A stretch of 64,000 nucleotides of DNA from Gilliamella sp. wkB7 (GTDB lineage: Bacteria; Pseudomonadota; Gammaproteobacteria; Enterobacterales; Orbaceae), in NCBI RefSeq assembly GCF_001693435.1, contig NZ_CM004509.1, positions 992,001 through 1,056,000 of the forward strand, in the 5' to 3' direction. The translations under genes and the position numbers were made by a program. Of this stretch, positions 1 through 9,218 are shown one piece after another; position 1 is the stretch's first letter; each line of letters begins with the position of its first letter. The notes under the pieces are model-generated. The model had not been told where the DNA came from, made no database searches, and was given only the letters and a program-made list of their open reading frames with translations.

Positions 1-2
1 AA

Positions 3-725
3 CAAGCTAATGCCTATTTGACCAGTAAAGTTCACGCCCAAGGTCCCGATCTACAATATTTATCTAACTTGCTTGCTAACTATCCTGAAGCTCAATTACT
101 TGATATGGGTTGCGGTGCAGGTCATGTTAGTTTTATTGCCGCACAGCATGTAAAACATGTTATCGCTTATGATCTATCCGATGAAATGTTATCTGTCGTT
201 TCTCAAACAGCTAAGGAACGAGGTTTAAATAATCTAACCACAGTACAAGGTTATGCCGAACAGCAACCTTTTGCCGATAGTCAATTTGATATTGTTGCAA
301 GTCGCTATTCCGCACATCATTGGCACGATGTGGGTAAAAGTTTACGTGAATTACATAGGATCACTAAACCAAATGGCAAATTGATAATTATGGATGTGGT
401 ATCCCCCGGACATCCAGTATTAGATATCTGGTTACAAACCATTGAAGCGTTGCGTGATACATCACATGTTCGTGACTATACGCCAGGTGAATGGTTAACA
501 TTTTTGACCGAAGCTGGTTTTACTATCGATAATATTGCTCGTCATCGTTTAACACTCTCTTTTGATACATGGGTTAAACGCATGCGTACACCAACGCAAT
601 TAGTGGAAGCAATTAGAGCTTATCAAGAAACAGCTGCTAGTGATACAAAAAACTATTTTGAACTGCAACCTGATGGCTCATTTACTACAGATATGATGAT
701 TATTGAAACCAGCAGAATTGTTTGA
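3..725 (+). CDS. Class I SAM-dependent methyltransferase, 5' end outside window
   Basis: This is a UbiE/Methyltransf_11-type methyltransferase that uses S-adenosylmethionine; the acceptor cannot be told from sequence. The frame is already open at base 3, reading QANAYLTSKVHAQG, a run typical of the internal N-terminus of this family. The TTG at base 18 is therefore an internal codon and the true start lies left of the window. SAM motif I is LDMGCGAG, about 30 residues into the visible part, followed by AYDLSDEM with the ribose-binding acidic residue, and a later IIMDVVSPG strand. The gene converges on rpoN and ends at TGA 723-725. The fold assignment is firm; the substrate is unknown. Confidence 0.85.
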   Translation, partial: QANAYLTSKVHAQGPDLQYLSNLLANYPEAQLLDMGCGAGHVSFIAAQHVKHVIAYDLSDEMLSVVSQTAKERGLNNLTTVQGYAEQQPFADSQFDIVASRYSAHHWHDVGKSLRELHRITKPNGKLIIMDVVSPGHPVLDIWLQTIEALRDTSHVRDYTPGEWLTFLTEAGFTIDNIARHRLTLSFDTWVKRMRTPTQLVEAIRAYQETAASDTKNYFELQPDGSFTTDMMIIETSRIV

Positions 726-748
726 TTTCTCAATTCAAATGGTTATAT

Positions 749-784
749 AACAGCTTTGTAATTAGTCTGTCGCTCAAAGCTGTT
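749..784 (+). terminator. Hairpin between methyltransferase and rpoN
   Basis: AACAGCTTTG (749-758) and CAAAGCTGTT (775-784) are perfect 10-base inverted arms, followed by a short T run at 783-786. The right arm overlaps the last codons of rpoN on the other strand. It probably terminates the methyltransferase transcript. The T run is short, so this is a moderate call. Confidence 0.5.
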
Positions 785-2192
785 TTCGCTGACTCGATGG
801 TGGAATTGACAAACTTTCGCGATATTTGGCCACTGTCCTTCGAGCAATAATAATCCCTTGTTTTTCTAACATTGATACTAATTTACTGTCGCTCAATGGT
901 TTTTTACTGTCTTCTGTGGATATATATTTTTTAATTAAAGCACGAATAGCAGTAGACGATGCCTCGCCCCCAGACTCAGTATTAACATGGCTTGAAAAAA
1001 AGAATTTTAGTTCAAATATTCCTGCTGGACACTGTAAATATTTTTGGGTAGTCACACGAGAAATCGTTGATTCATGCATATCAATCGCTGTAGCAACATC
1101 CGACAGAATCATCGGTTTCATATATTCTGCACCATGCTCAAAAAATTCTTGTTGGTGTTCAACTATAAATTGGCTGACTTTCAACAAGGTTTCGTTACGA
1201 TTTTCAATACTTTTAATAAACCAATTGGCATCTTGCAAATGTGATTTTATATATTGACTATCGCTTTGACTGGCAATTTTTTCCATTGCTGCATATTGCT
1301 GATTAATGCGTAAAGTCGGCATGGTGTCATTATTTAAATCAACAATCCATCGCCCATTCATTTTTTTGACTAATACATCTGGAATCACATAATCTGGGGA
1401 AGTGGTATTAACCGAATCACCAGGGTAAGGCTGTAAATGCTGAATAAAATCGATAGATTCTTTAAGTTGTTCATCTGTTGCATTCAACATTTTTTTTAAT
1501 GTTCGATAATCGCGAACCGCTAATAAATCAAGATAATTATCAATGATTTGTTTAACAAAAGTTGGCGGTGTCAAATATTGGATTTGGATAGATAAACACT
1601 CTTGCAACGTTCTGGCACCAATACCGATTGGGTCAAAATGCCAAATTCGTTTTAAAACGGTTTCAACTTCTTCAAGTTCAATCTCATCATTACCTTGTTC
1701 TTCCAAGATTTCATCTAATGAAACAGTCAAATAACCTCTTTCATCAATAGCATCAATAATTGACACAGCAATGGCACAATCAATTTCGCTAAAAGGGGTT
1801 AAATCAAGTTGCCATTTTAAATAGTCATGTAATGTTTCATGGGTTTCCCCTTGGTAAACTGGTAACTCATCATTACAATAATCAGAATGAGTTCCAGAAG
1901 GCGTACCTGCCGTATAAATATCATCTAATGATGCATCAAGTGGGATGTCGTCTGGAATTTCTCGGCTATCCAAGGCTTCACGAGTGTCAACATTTTCATT
2001 TAAATCAATTTTCTCAATATTTACTTCATCATATTGATCTGCAATCTCAAGTAATGGATTATTTTCAAGTGCTGTTTGAATTTCTTGCTGTAATTCTAAC
2101 GTTGACAACTGCAACAATCGAATCGCTAGTTGAAGTTGAGGCGTCATTGACAACTGTTGGGAAATTTTCAGTTGTAAACTGGGTTTTATCAT
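774..2192 (-). CDS. rpoN: RNA polymerase sigma-54 factor RpoN
   Basis: Sigma-54 directs core polymerase to -24/-12 promoters that need an AAA+ activator. The glutamine- and leucine-rich region I is at the N-terminus ([18 protein letters not shown], about residues 6-23). An acidic linker and the core-binding domain follow. The DNA-binding part holds a helix-turn-helix near 365-385 and the RpoN box [10 protein letters not shown] at about 450-459. At 472 residues it is close to the usual 477. It follows lptB with a few bases of overlap, as in enterobacteria. The usual downstream hpf-ptsN-rapZ genes are absent; a convergent methyltransferase lies there instead. Confidence 0.97.
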   Translation of the reverse strand: MIKPSLQLKISQQLSMTPQLQLAIRLLQLSTLELQQEIQTALENNPLLEIADQYDEVNIEKIDLNENVDTREALDSREIPDDIPLDASLDDIYTAGTPSGTHSDYCNDELPVYQGETHETLHDYLKWQLDLTPFSEIDCAIAVSIIDAIDERGYLTVSLDEILEEQGNDEIELEEVETVLKRIWHFDPIGIGARTLQECLSIQIQYLTPPTFVKQIIDNYLDLLAVRDYRTLKKMLNATDEQLKESIDFIQHLQPYPGDSVNTTSPDYVIPDVLVKKMNGRWIVDLNNDTMPTLRINQQYAAMEKIASQSDSQYIKSHLQDANWFIKSIENRNETLLKVSQFIVEHQQEFFEHGAEYMKPMILSDVATAIDMHESTISRVTTQKYLQCPAGIFELKFFFSSHVNTESGGEASSTAIRALIKKYISTEDSKKPLSDSKLVSMLEKQGIIIARRTVAKYRESLSIPPSSQRKQL

Positions 2193-2914
2193 AATCTAAA
2201 TTCATTTCCTAAGTAAACGCGTTTAACATATTCGTTACTTAAGATATCACTTGGTGAACCTTCAGCAATTAAATGTCCTTTATTTACAATATAAGCACGT
2301 TCACAAACATCTAACGTTTCGCGCACATTATGATCCGTGATTAATACGCCAAGTCCTCTATCACGTAAATGCTTAATGATATTTTTAATATCAATAACCG
2401 ATATAGGATCAACCCCAGCGAAAGGTTCGTCAAGTAAAATAAATTTAGGATTAGCCGCTAACGCTCTAGCAATTTCAACTCTACGTCTTTCACCACCCGA
2501 TAATGATTGTCCGATACTGTCACGTATATGGGTGATATGAAATTCTTCAAGAAGTTCTTCTGCTCGTTCGATTTTTTCACTTTTATCAATATCATTGCGT
2601 GTTTCTAAAATGGCCATAATATTGTCAATAACCGAGAGTTTTCTGAAAATTGAAGCTTCTTGCGGTAAATATCCAATTCCCTTTTGGGCTCGTTCATGTA
2701 AAGGCAATATACTTATATCATGATCATCAAGAAATATTTTACCCGCATTTAAAGTTACAATACCTACAACCATATAAAAAGTGGTGGTTTTACCCGCACC
2801 ATTAGGTCCTAATAAACCAACAATTTCACCTGAGTTTACAGTTAAACTGACATCTTCAACCACACGACGTTTCTTGTAAATTTTGGCTAAATTTTCCGCT
2901 TTTAAAATTGACAT
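2189..2914 (-). CDS. lptB: LPS export ABC ATPase LptB
   Basis: LptB is the cytoplasmic ATPase of the LptB2FG complex that extracts LPS from the inner membrane and pushes it along the LptC-LptA bridge. Walker A is GPNGAGKTT (residues 36-44), the signature LSGGE is at 138-142, and Walker B FILLDEP is at 158-164. A switch histidine follows in ITDHN. Its length of 241 residues is normal. The stop overlaps the rpoN start and the start is 1 base from the lptA stop, so lptC-lptA-lptB-rpoN is one operon. Confidence 0.97.
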   Translation of the reverse strand: MSILKAENLAKIYKKRRVVEDVSLTVNSGEIVGLLGPNGAGKTTTFYMVVGIVTLNAGKIFLDDHDISILPLHERAQKGIGYLPQEASIFRKLSVIDNIMAILETRNDIDKSEKIERAEELLEEFHITHIRDSIGQSLSGGERRRVEIARALAANPKFILLDEPFAGVDPISVIDIKNIIKHLRDRGLGVLITDHNVRETLDVCERAYIVNKGHLIAEGSPSDILSNEYVKRVYLGNEFRL

Positions 2915-2915
2915 T

Positions 2916-3467
2916 TTATTTATTTATCTCTTTAACTTGGCTAGGAATAATAGTACTTTTTACTCGACCATTTTTTGGTTGGGCGAGTATCAACTGTTGT
3001 TTTACATTATAAGTAATGATTGAACTAACCACGTGATTGTCCTGCTGAAATAATTCTGCATTATTCTGTAAGGTGACCGTATTTTGTTTAACATCATAGA
3101 TAATTTGCTCTGAATGCCCTGTCACAACTTTATTATTTTGAGGTAATATTTGTTTAAAATTTACTGGATTACCATACGCTGTAATTTTCTGTTTTGTGGA
3201 ATCCTGCATATCAGTCACTATCACTTTATCAGCTAAAATAGTTAAACCATCTTGAGTTATTTGCACATTACCACTAAATGTTATGATATTTTTATCAATA
3301 TCAATCTGCTGATTATTAGCATCTATAGTAATAGGTTTATTATTAACTAACATCTTTTTATCATGTTGTTCTTCGGATGCTGATGTATTTGGCTCATCGG
3401 CAAAACACCCATATGAAATAAATAACATAAAAAATAATGGATAAATAAACCGTTTTTGCAATCTCAT
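2916..3467 (-). CDS. lptA: LPS transport periplasmic protein LptA
   Basis: LptA forms the beta-jellyroll bridge that carries LPS across the periplasm. A signal peptide spans roughly residues 1-23, with a probable cleavage after CFA (residues 21-23). The mature part shows the OstA/LptA pattern of short beta repeats: [19 protein letters not shown], then the [13 protein letters not shown] strand pair and [12 protein letters not shown] near the C-terminus. At 183 residues it is typical. It sits between lptC (4-base gap) and lptB. Its identity rests on this repeat pattern and on synteny, both strong. Confidence 0.93.
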   Translation of the reverse strand: MRLQKRFIYPLFFMLFISYGCFADEPNTSASEEQHDKKMLVNNKPITIDANNQQIDIDKNIITFSGNVQITQDGLTILADKVIVTDMQDSTKQKITAYGNPVNFKQILPQNNKVVTGHSEQIIYDVKQNTVTLQNNAELFQQDNHVVSSIITYNVKQQLILAQPKNGRVKSTIIPSQVKEINK

Positions 3468-3471
3468 TTTT

Positions 3472-4035
3472 TTATTTTGCCTCAGTGTTGTAATAAGTTT
3501 TTATATTTTCAAGTATATTTGCGGTTTTTGTCCGTAGATTTCCAATTAATCCTTGTCCCGTTGAAAAAAAACCAACCCCTTTAATTGTAACAAGATCTTT
3601 AGAGGTGACATTTTGGGTCGTTAAGTCAATAATAGCATTATCTGTTAATACATGCTGTAATTGAGCATCAGTAGTTAAATTGTCTAATTGAACATTTTGA
3701 TTAAGATAAATCAGTTTATCATTGGTTAACGTTGCTTTTTGGGAGTGAATATTCCATGTAGCGGAATGTTCTCGATCATAAATTGTCAAATTGGGTAAAT
3801 CAAATTCAGTATTATTTGATTCATCAAAATGTCTAACTTTAACTGATTCAATTTTATAGATGATCTCTCCTGATATGTCATAAATATTTGTTATCATATC
3901 ATCACTTTGATATATCGGCGTATCAGATAAGCTGATTGTTGACATTGAATCTGAATCATCATCTTTCTGATAATTATAATAAACACCAACCACCACAATG
4001 ATAAGTAAGATATAGATTAAATTTTTTTTATTCAT
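3472..4035 (-). CDS. lptC: LPS export system protein LptC
   Basis: LptC is a bitopic inner-membrane protein that accepts LPS from LptB2FG and hands it to LptA. One N-terminal membrane helix (about residues 7-25, IYILLIIVVVGVYY) precedes a periplasmic jellyroll domain of about 160 residues. Sequence conservation in LptC is low, so the name rests mainly on topology, length (187 residues, usual about 190) and position directly upstream of lptA. The kdsC/kdsD genes that normally precede it in enterobacteria are not present; the next gene upstream is a divergent CHAP protein. Confidence 0.9.
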   Translation of the reverse strand: MNKKNLIYILLIIVVVGVYYNYQKDDDSDSMSTISLSDTPIYQSDDMITNIYDISGEIIYKIESVKVRHFDESNNTEFDLPNLTIYDREHSATWNIHSQKATLTNDKLIYLNQNVQLDNLTTDAQLQHVLTDNAIIDLTTQNVTSKDLVTIKGVGFFSTGQGLIGNLRTKTANILENIKTYYNTEAK

Positions 4036-4130
4036 AGCATATTTTTATCACACGAATAAGTTTAATCAATAACAAGGATAAATCGTTATTTTTAAGTTCT
4101 GTAATTTGGTTATTTTACTTTATTTTTTAT

Positions 4131-4161
4131 TAAATTAATATCTGACATTAAAAGAAGTTAA
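4131..4161. repeat. Left copy of a 31-base repeat derived from the acyP 3' end
   Basis: This segment matches 5012-5042 at 29 of 31 positions in the same orientation. Read on the minus strand it would encode TSFNVRY-stop, against TSFNIRY-stop at the end of the real acyP gene. The two differences are one synonymous arginine codon change and one Ile/Val change. It therefore looks like a vestige of a related acyP gene's last codons rather than a chance repeat. Confidence 0.6.
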
Positions 4162-4316
4162 GTAATCTCAAAATAATAATTGAAAATATTGATAATTTAC
4201 TTATAAATTTTCTTTTTACTATAAAACAGATAACTTTTAATGATAATATATAACACATTCAAGGATTAGAACATTCTTCATTTTTAAGATAAAAAGATAT
4301 GTAAAAGGGACCCCAG

Positions 4317-4910
4317 ATGTTATTAAGCTTTAAAAAAATTATTTTTTCAATAATTGTTTTATTAATGTTATTGGGTCTTGGTTTTCATCATTTTGTTTAT
4401 GCTGATTTAAATGTTGATGAAAGTAAAATTGGCATGGTTGTTGATGAACTTAATGGTGTTAAAGTTTATTATAATGGTACAACAAATCATGTAAGTGGTA
4501 GAAATGTAGCAAAAGATGGTTATAATTTAGGATTGAAGTATCAGTGTGTTGAATTTATTAAACGTTACTATTACGAACGGTTTAATCATAAAATGCCTGA
4601 CAGTTATGGTCATGCTAAAGATTTTTTTGATGATTCGATACCAGATGGATCTCTCAATCCTAAACGGAATTTACTTCAGTTCCATAATGGCTCCCCCACT
4701 AAACCTCAAGTTGACGATATTATTGTCTTAGATTGGTCTAGATATGGTCACGTAGCCATCATCAGTAAAGTTACTGACACTGATATTGAGATCATTCAGC
4801 AAAATCCTGGCCCTACTGCCAGTAGTCGCGCAACTTTTCCACTAATTTATAAAGATGGGTTATGGAAAATAGATGCCTTTCGTGTTTTAGGTTATTTACG
4901 TAAGCGTTAA
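4317..4910 (+). CDS. Membrane-anchored or secreted CHAP-domain amidase-like protein
   Basis: The CHAP fold is a cysteine amidohydrolase or endopeptidase fold found in peptidoglycan hydrolases and in the amidase half of glutathionylspermidine synthetase. The nucleophile context is YQCVEFIKRYYY (Cys77) and the histidine is in YGHVAII (His145). The C-terminal strand ends in FRVLGYLRKR. An N-terminal hydrophobic stretch (residues 7-29) ending near VYADL could be a signal peptide or anchor. The ATG has a GGGA ribosome site 7 bases upstream. The gene stands alone between divergent lptC and convergent acyP, and near-identical 31-base repeats flank it. The substrate (peptidoglycan or a glutathionylspermidine-like amide) is not decidable here. 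Confidence 0.8.
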   Translation: MLLSFKKIIFSIIVLLMLLGLGFHHFVYADLNVDESKIGMVVDELNGVKVYYNGTTNHVSGRNVAKDGYNLGLKYQCVEFIKRYYYERFNHKMPDSYGHAKDFFDDSIPDGSLNPKRNLLQFHNGSPTKPQVDDIIVLDWSRYGHVAIISKVTDTDIEIIQQNPGPTASSRATFPLIYKDGLWKIDAFRVLGYLRKR

Positions 4911-5011
4911 AAGCAAATTTCATAATATTTTATATTAATTAACCATCTAAGTATTATTTAGAAAAACTGGGTGACTACCATTAAAAATCATCTAAGATTA
5001 ACTTATTTAAA

Positions 5012-5042
5012 TAAATTAATATCGGATATTAAAAGAAGTTAA
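5012..5042. repeat. Right copy of the 31-base repeat, inside acyP
   Basis: This is the functional copy: on the minus strand it supplies the last codons and stop of acyP. It matches 4131-4161 at 29 of 31 bases in direct orientation. The pair brackets an 850-base segment whose only gene is the CHAP protein. Confidence 0.6.
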
Positions 5043-5294
5043 ATCGTTTTTAGGTGCTAATTCACAAATATTAATATTGCTAATGCGGGCAGACGAAGGT
5101 CCCCCTTGGTTAAGCCACTCAGTGAATTTAGTTATTTGTAAACTATCTCCTTGAATAAGAATTTCAACATCACCATTATCCAAATTTTTAACGTAGCCAA
5201 ATAAACCCAGTTTTTTTGCTTGTTGATGAGTAAAAAAACGAAATCCAACCCCTTGTACCCGTCCACTCACTTGAATTTTTACTTGTTTAATCAT
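5016..5294 (-). CDS. acyP: Acylphosphatase
   Basis: Acylphosphatase hydrolyses carboxyl-phosphate bonds such as acetyl phosphate; it is a small cytoplasmic alpha/beta protein. The signature GRVQGVGFR is at residues 11-19 with catalytic Arg19, and the second motif GYVKNLDNGDVEI holds catalytic Asn37 or its neighbour. The length of 92 residues is standard (YccX type). It is monocistronic as seen, and its 3' end is the source of the repeat copied beyond the CHAP gene. Confidence 0.95.
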   Translation of the reverse strand: MIKQVKIQVSGRVQGVGFRFFTHQQAKKLGLFGYVKNLDNGDVEILIQGDSLQITKFTEWLNQGGPSSARISNINICELAPKNDLTSFNIRY

Positions 5295-5457
5295 ATTACA
5301 ACCTTACCTAGGTTTTTCAAATCAAAAAACATTATAGCGTGATAATTATAACCAGTAATTTTATTAATTTTTTTTAACTAAATAAGCTAAAGATATGAAT
5401 ATAAAAATTAATAAATGATCAGGTTTTACAATCAAAAAATACAAGATAATATCAGTA

Positions 5458-6141
5458 TTAATCAACAAACCATTCATTTTTTTGTTGCGATACAATTGTT
5501 ATAGTTTGTAGAATCGCTGACAAATGCTCATGTAAAGCCAGTACTGCAAGCTCTGGATCATGATTTTCCAGTGCAATTAAAATTTTTTCATGTTGTTTAA
5601 CTAGATCTTCCGGTGGAGAGACATCTTCTAATGTTAAATATCTTACTCTATCCATCATTGCTTTGATATTTTCAACTGTTTGCCATGCCATCGGGCAATC
5701 AATTACATTCATTAATATTTGATGAAACTCGTCATCTTTTTCCAAAAAATAACGTATATCTTTACGTTCATTAGCTTGTTTTTGTTCCGCGAGATTTTTT
5801 TGCAATAATGAAATATCTGATTGACTGATCTCTATAGCGGCACGTTTGATGATGGCGCATTCAACTGCTTCACGAATAAATTGCCCATCCATCACTTTCT
5901 TGATAGAAATTTTCGTTACAAATGTGCCACGTTGGGGAAGAATTTGTACAAGACCTGCTTCAGCTAGTTTAATAAATGCTTCACGAACAGGTTGGCGAGA
6001 AACATTGAATTGACTGGAAATTTCTTTTTCTGAAAGTAAAACACCCGGTAAAACATAACAGGTAATAATAGCTTTTCGTAATGTACGATAAATTTGTTGA
6101 TTAACTGGTTCAGAAATATTTAAGTCGATAGATTTAAACAT
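5458..6141 (-). CDS. rspR: GntR/FCD-family regulator, RspR (YdfH)-like
   Basis: This is a FadR-subfamily GntR repressor. The winged helix is at residues about 10-75 (SEKEISSQFNVSRQPVREAF is the recognition part). The C-terminal FCD ligand domain has the metal-binding histidine pattern FHQIL, HEKIL and HEHL. In Escherichia coli the homologous ydfH gene regulates rspAB and lies in the same cluster with ydfI and ydfJ. Here it lies last in the rspA-rspB-ydfJ-ydfI order, after a strong terminator, so it probably has its own promoter. It is the best candidate to bind the TACTACCATACAAG element shared by the two operons upstream (inference). Confidence 0.8.
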   Translation of the reverse strand: MFKSIDLNISEPVNQQIYRTLRKAIITCYVLPGVLLSEKEISSQFNVSRQPVREAFIKLAEAGLVQILPQRGTFVTKISIKKVMDGQFIREAVECAIIKRAAIEISQSDISLLQKNLAEQKQANERKDIRYFLEKDDEFHQILMNVIDCPMAWQTVENIKAMMDRVRYLTLEDVSPPEDLVKQHEKILIALENHDPELAVLALHEHLSAILQTITIVSQQKNEWFVD

Positions 6142-6265
6142 ATACCATCTTATTTAAAAGAATAAATAATTAAGAATAGTAGGTGATTTTTAAGTATAAG
6201 AAAAGTTTTTTTGATAAATACCCATAATAACAAATTAGGCTCTGCTTTATATTTGAACAATTAGA

Positions 6266-6298
6266 AAAGTGTAATACCATTACTGGTTATTACACTTT
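6266..6298 (-). terminator. Terminator of the rspA-ydfI operon
   Basis: AAAGTGTAATA and TATTACACTTT pair over 11 bases, with an inner CC/GG and one bulged T, and a six-base loop. On the minus strand this gives a hairpin followed by TTTTC. It lies just beyond the ydfI stop and separates that operon from rspR. Confidence 0.75.
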
Positions 6299-6324
6299 GA
6301 TTTTATTAATTATTGTTAGTTGTG

Positions 6325-7806
6325 TTAAAAACTCTGTGCTAATTGTTGGACAGTCTGTTTAGCGCCTTTATCCCTTAAAGATAAATAAGCGTTGGTAACT
6401 TGAATGATAAAATATTGATTATTAGATAAATCATTTCCAAAAACATGTGTCAATGATAATAATGCTTTGACTCGCTCTTCATTATCTGGACTGTTTGATA
6501 CCAACTCTTTTAGTTGCTCTGCGGCCGGATCACTAACTTCAATATCTTTACCATTATCGTCGATACCACTAACGTATCGCATCCAAGCGGCAACACCTAA
6601 AGCTAAACAATCAAATGGTGTATTATTGACTAAATGATAACGAACAGAATCAAGCATACGTTGTGGTAATTTTAAAGTACCATCCATGGCAATTTGCCAA
6701 GTACGATGTTTAAGACCAGTGTTACGATAACGATCAAGTAATGAATCCGCATAAGCTGATAAATCAACCCCTTTTACGCGTAAGGTCGTTGCTTGTTCTT
6801 GTAACATAAGGTGACGAGCCGCTTTTACATAATAGGGATCTTGCATACATTCATCTATGTGTAAATATCCTGCCAAATAACCTAGATAGGCAAAAAAGGA
6901 GTGACTACCATTTAGCATGCGTAATTTCATTTCTTCATACGGTAGAACATCATTGACTAACTCTGCACCAGATTTTTGCCATTCTGGACGACCTGCGACA
7001 AAATTATCTTCAATTACCCATTGCTTGAATGGCTCACCAGCAACACCTGCAGGATCGTCAATTCCCCCCAATTGCTTTTGTATTTTTGCTATTGTATCTG
7101 GCGTTACTGCTGGCACAATACGGTCAACCATAGTAGATGGGAAGCTGACATTTTTTTCAATCCATTGGGATAAGTTTGCATCCCTTATTTTTGCTAAAGC
7201 TAAAACTACATTACGTGTTACATGTCCATTTTCTGGCATATTGTCACAAGACATGACCGAAAAAGGTTTTAAGCCTTTTTCTTTACGGATACGTAAAGCC
7301 TCGACAATGACCCCTGGTACACTTTTAGGATTAGTTGGATTGTCAATATCATGTTGAATAAGTACATTATTGATATCAATTGATGCTGTCGCGGGTAAAT
7401 AGCAATAACCTTTTTCAGTGACAGTTATTGATATAATTGCGATTTCTTGACGCGTCATAACCTCTAAAATTTTTGCTATACCATCTATATCTGCATGTAA
7501 TGCTTCTTTGGCGACCCCCACCACTCGGGTAGACCAGTTATCATAGGACATTTCACAAACACTAAATAGATAATTTTGTTCTTTAAGATCAGCGATTTGT
7601 TTTTCACCACCAATTAAATTAACTTCACAGTATCCCCAATCACTACCATGTTCGGCAGCTAAAATATCGGCAAATACAGCTTGATGAGCACGATGAAAAG
7701 CACCAAAACCAAGATGAACGATTTTAGTTTTAAGCTGATTTCTATCATAATTTGGTACAACTACCGCTTCAGGTAGTTGTGATAAAGTTTGATTTGATAA
7801 TTTCAT
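6325..7806 (-). CDS. ydfI: D-mannonate oxidoreductase family (UxuB/YdfI)
   Basis: This is a long-chain mannitol/mannonate dehydrogenase that interconverts D-fructuronate and D-mannonate with NAD(H). The N-terminal Rossmann region has the family start [12 protein letters not shown] (about residues 34-45). [13 protein letters not shown] follows, and the catalytic lysine lies in [12 protein letters not shown]. The length of 493 residues matches YdfI/UxuB. It is fourth in the rspA-rspB-ydfJ-ydfI operon, in the same order as the E. coli rsp locus. It would supply D-mannonate to the RspA dehydratase. UxuB and YdfI are hard to separate without a tree; synteny favours YdfI. Confidence 0.85.
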   Translation of the reverse strand: MKLSNQTLSQLPEAVVVPNYDRNQLKTKIVHLGFGAFHRAHQAVFADILAAEHGSDWGYCEVNLIGGEKQIADLKEQNYLFSVCEMSYDNWSTRVVGVAKEALHADIDGIAKILEVMTRQEIAIISITVTEKGYCYLPATASIDINNVLIQHDIDNPTNPKSVPGVIVEALRIRKEKGLKPFSVMSCDNMPENGHVTRNVVLALAKIRDANLSQWIEKNVSFPSTMVDRIVPAVTPDTIAKIQKQLGGIDDPAGVAGEPFKQWVIEDNFVAGRPEWQKSGAELVNDVLPYEEMKLRMLNGSHSFFAYLGYLAGYLHIDECMQDPYYVKAARHLMLQEQATTLRVKGVDLSAYADSLLDRYRNTGLKHRTWQIAMDGTLKLPQRMLDSVRYHLVNNTPFDCLALGVAAWMRYVSGIDDNGKDIEVSDPAAEQLKELVSNSPDNEERVKALLSLTHVFGNDLSNNQYFIIQVTNAYLSLRDKGAKQTVQQLAQSF

Positions 7807-7825
7807 TATTTTTCCTATTTTTTAT

Positions 7826-9175
7826 TTATTCAGCTGCATCTTTTAAATCAGCTAAATTACGATCTTTTACCTCAGGCATTAAAATCGCAGAAACTAAACC
7901 AATACAAGAATAGATAATAATCATAACAACAATTGGCCACCAATCGTTAACCATATTACAGAAAATTCCCGCTAATATTGGACCAAATCCTACCGCAATA
8001 AGTCCACCCGCTTCTTTAGATATCGCCATTTGAGTAAATCGATTACGCGCGCCAAACATTTCTGCCATTGTGATGTTTTCTAAAGCAAACAGTCCCAATA
8101 CCGCAACGTTATGAATAACAATCAAACATAACATAATGGTACTCACTGAATGATTTTTATCAACAATAAAAGATAACATTGGATAAGCAAGAATAATTGC
8201 TGATAAAGTCATAATTATATAAGGTACACGACGCCCAATCTTATCGGATAACCAACCTAAGAAAGGAATTGTGAAAAAACCAATAATTGAACTGATCATT
8301 AAAGCATCAGTTGGTACGCTTTTTTCAAATAACAATGCTTGTACTAAGTAACCAGCTAAAAAAGTTTGGATTAAACCAGAATTTCCAGCTTGACCAAAGC
8401 GTAACCCCGTTGCTAACCAAAAGGATTTACTTTTACACATCTCTAATAATGAAATATGTTTAATTGATGGTTCTTTATTAATTGTTTTTGCTGTTGCATC
8501 ATTTACATCATCAAAAACAGGACTCTCTTTTAAATTCATTCTGAGCCAAATGGCAAAGATCATAACAATGACACTAGCAATAAATGGTACTCGCCAACCC
8601 CAAGATATGAGTTGATCTTTATCTAGTATAAAAAACATAATTGCCCAAATTGCTGTCGCACTTAAAGTACCACAGTTAGTACCCATTGCGACAAGTGAAG
8701 AAACAATTCCTCGTTTACCTTTTGGCGCATACTCTGCGAGCATAGTGCCAGCACCAGAAATTTCTGCACCAGCACCTAATCCTTGAATAATACGCAAAAC
8801 AACTAACATTAATGGCGCTAAAATACCGACTTGAGCATAGGTGGGTAAAAACCCTATCAATGTGGTACAAATACCCATCATAGTGATAGTGATAAATAAT
8901 ACTTTCTTTCTACCAATTGCATCACCCATGCGGCCAAAAACAAAAGCGCCAACAATACGTGCAACGTATCCAGCGCCGTAAGTTCCCATCGCTAATATCA
9001 ATGCCATAATCGCTGATTGTTCCGGGAAAAATATTTCATGAAATACAAGTGCAGCACCTAAAGAATATAATTGGAAATCCATAAACTCTAATGCGGTTCC
9101 AAGCCAACCAGAAACAGCAGCTTTAACTAAATCTGAAGTATTTCTTTCACTTTTATTATTTCCTATCTTATTCAT
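7826..9175 (-). CDS. ydfJ: MFS metabolite:H+ symporter, YdfJ-like
   Basis: This is a 449-residue major facilitator of the metabolite:H+ symporter (ShiA/KgtP/YdfJ) group with about 12 membrane helices. The characteristic start GWLGTALEFMDFQLY (about residues 25-39) is present. The loop 2-3 motif reads GRMGDAIGRKK, and GWLSDKIGRR repeats it in the second half. It lies between rspB and ydfI and presumably imports the sugar acid consumed by this operon. The exact substrate cannot be read from sequence. Confidence 0.85.
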   Translation of the reverse strand: MNKIGNNKSERNTSDLVKAAVSGWLGTALEFMDFQLYSLGAALVFHEIFFPEQSAIMALILAMGTYGAGYVARIVGAFVFGRMGDAIGRKKVLFITITMMGICTTLIGFLPTYAQVGILAPLMLVVLRIIQGLGAGAEISGAGTMLAEYAPKGKRGIVSSLVAMGTNCGTLSATAIWAIMFFILDKDQLISWGWRVPFIASVIVMIFAIWLRMNLKESPVFDDVNDATAKTINKEPSIKHISLLEMCKSKSFWLATGLRFGQAGNSGLIQTFLAGYLVQALLFEKSVPTDALMISSIIGFFTIPFLGWLSDKIGRRVPYIIMTLSAIILAYPMLSFIVDKNHSVSTIMLCLIVIHNVAVLGLFALENITMAEMFGARNRFTQMAISKEAGGLIAVGFGPILAGIFCNMVNDWWPIVVMIIIYSCIGLVSAILMPEVKDRNLADLKDAAE

Positions 9176-9218
9176 ATCTTACTCGCTCTCACTTATCATT
9201 TAGTATATAAAAATTGAC

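Noticed and set aside
18..20. TTG as start of the left-edge methyltransferase
   Set aside because: Conserved in-frame codons continue to base 3, so the gene is cut by the window edge and this TTG is internal.
826..2194. Several plus-strand open frames opposite rpoN
   Set aside because: They are antisense to a strongly conserved gene, have no ribosome sites and encode no recognisable protein.
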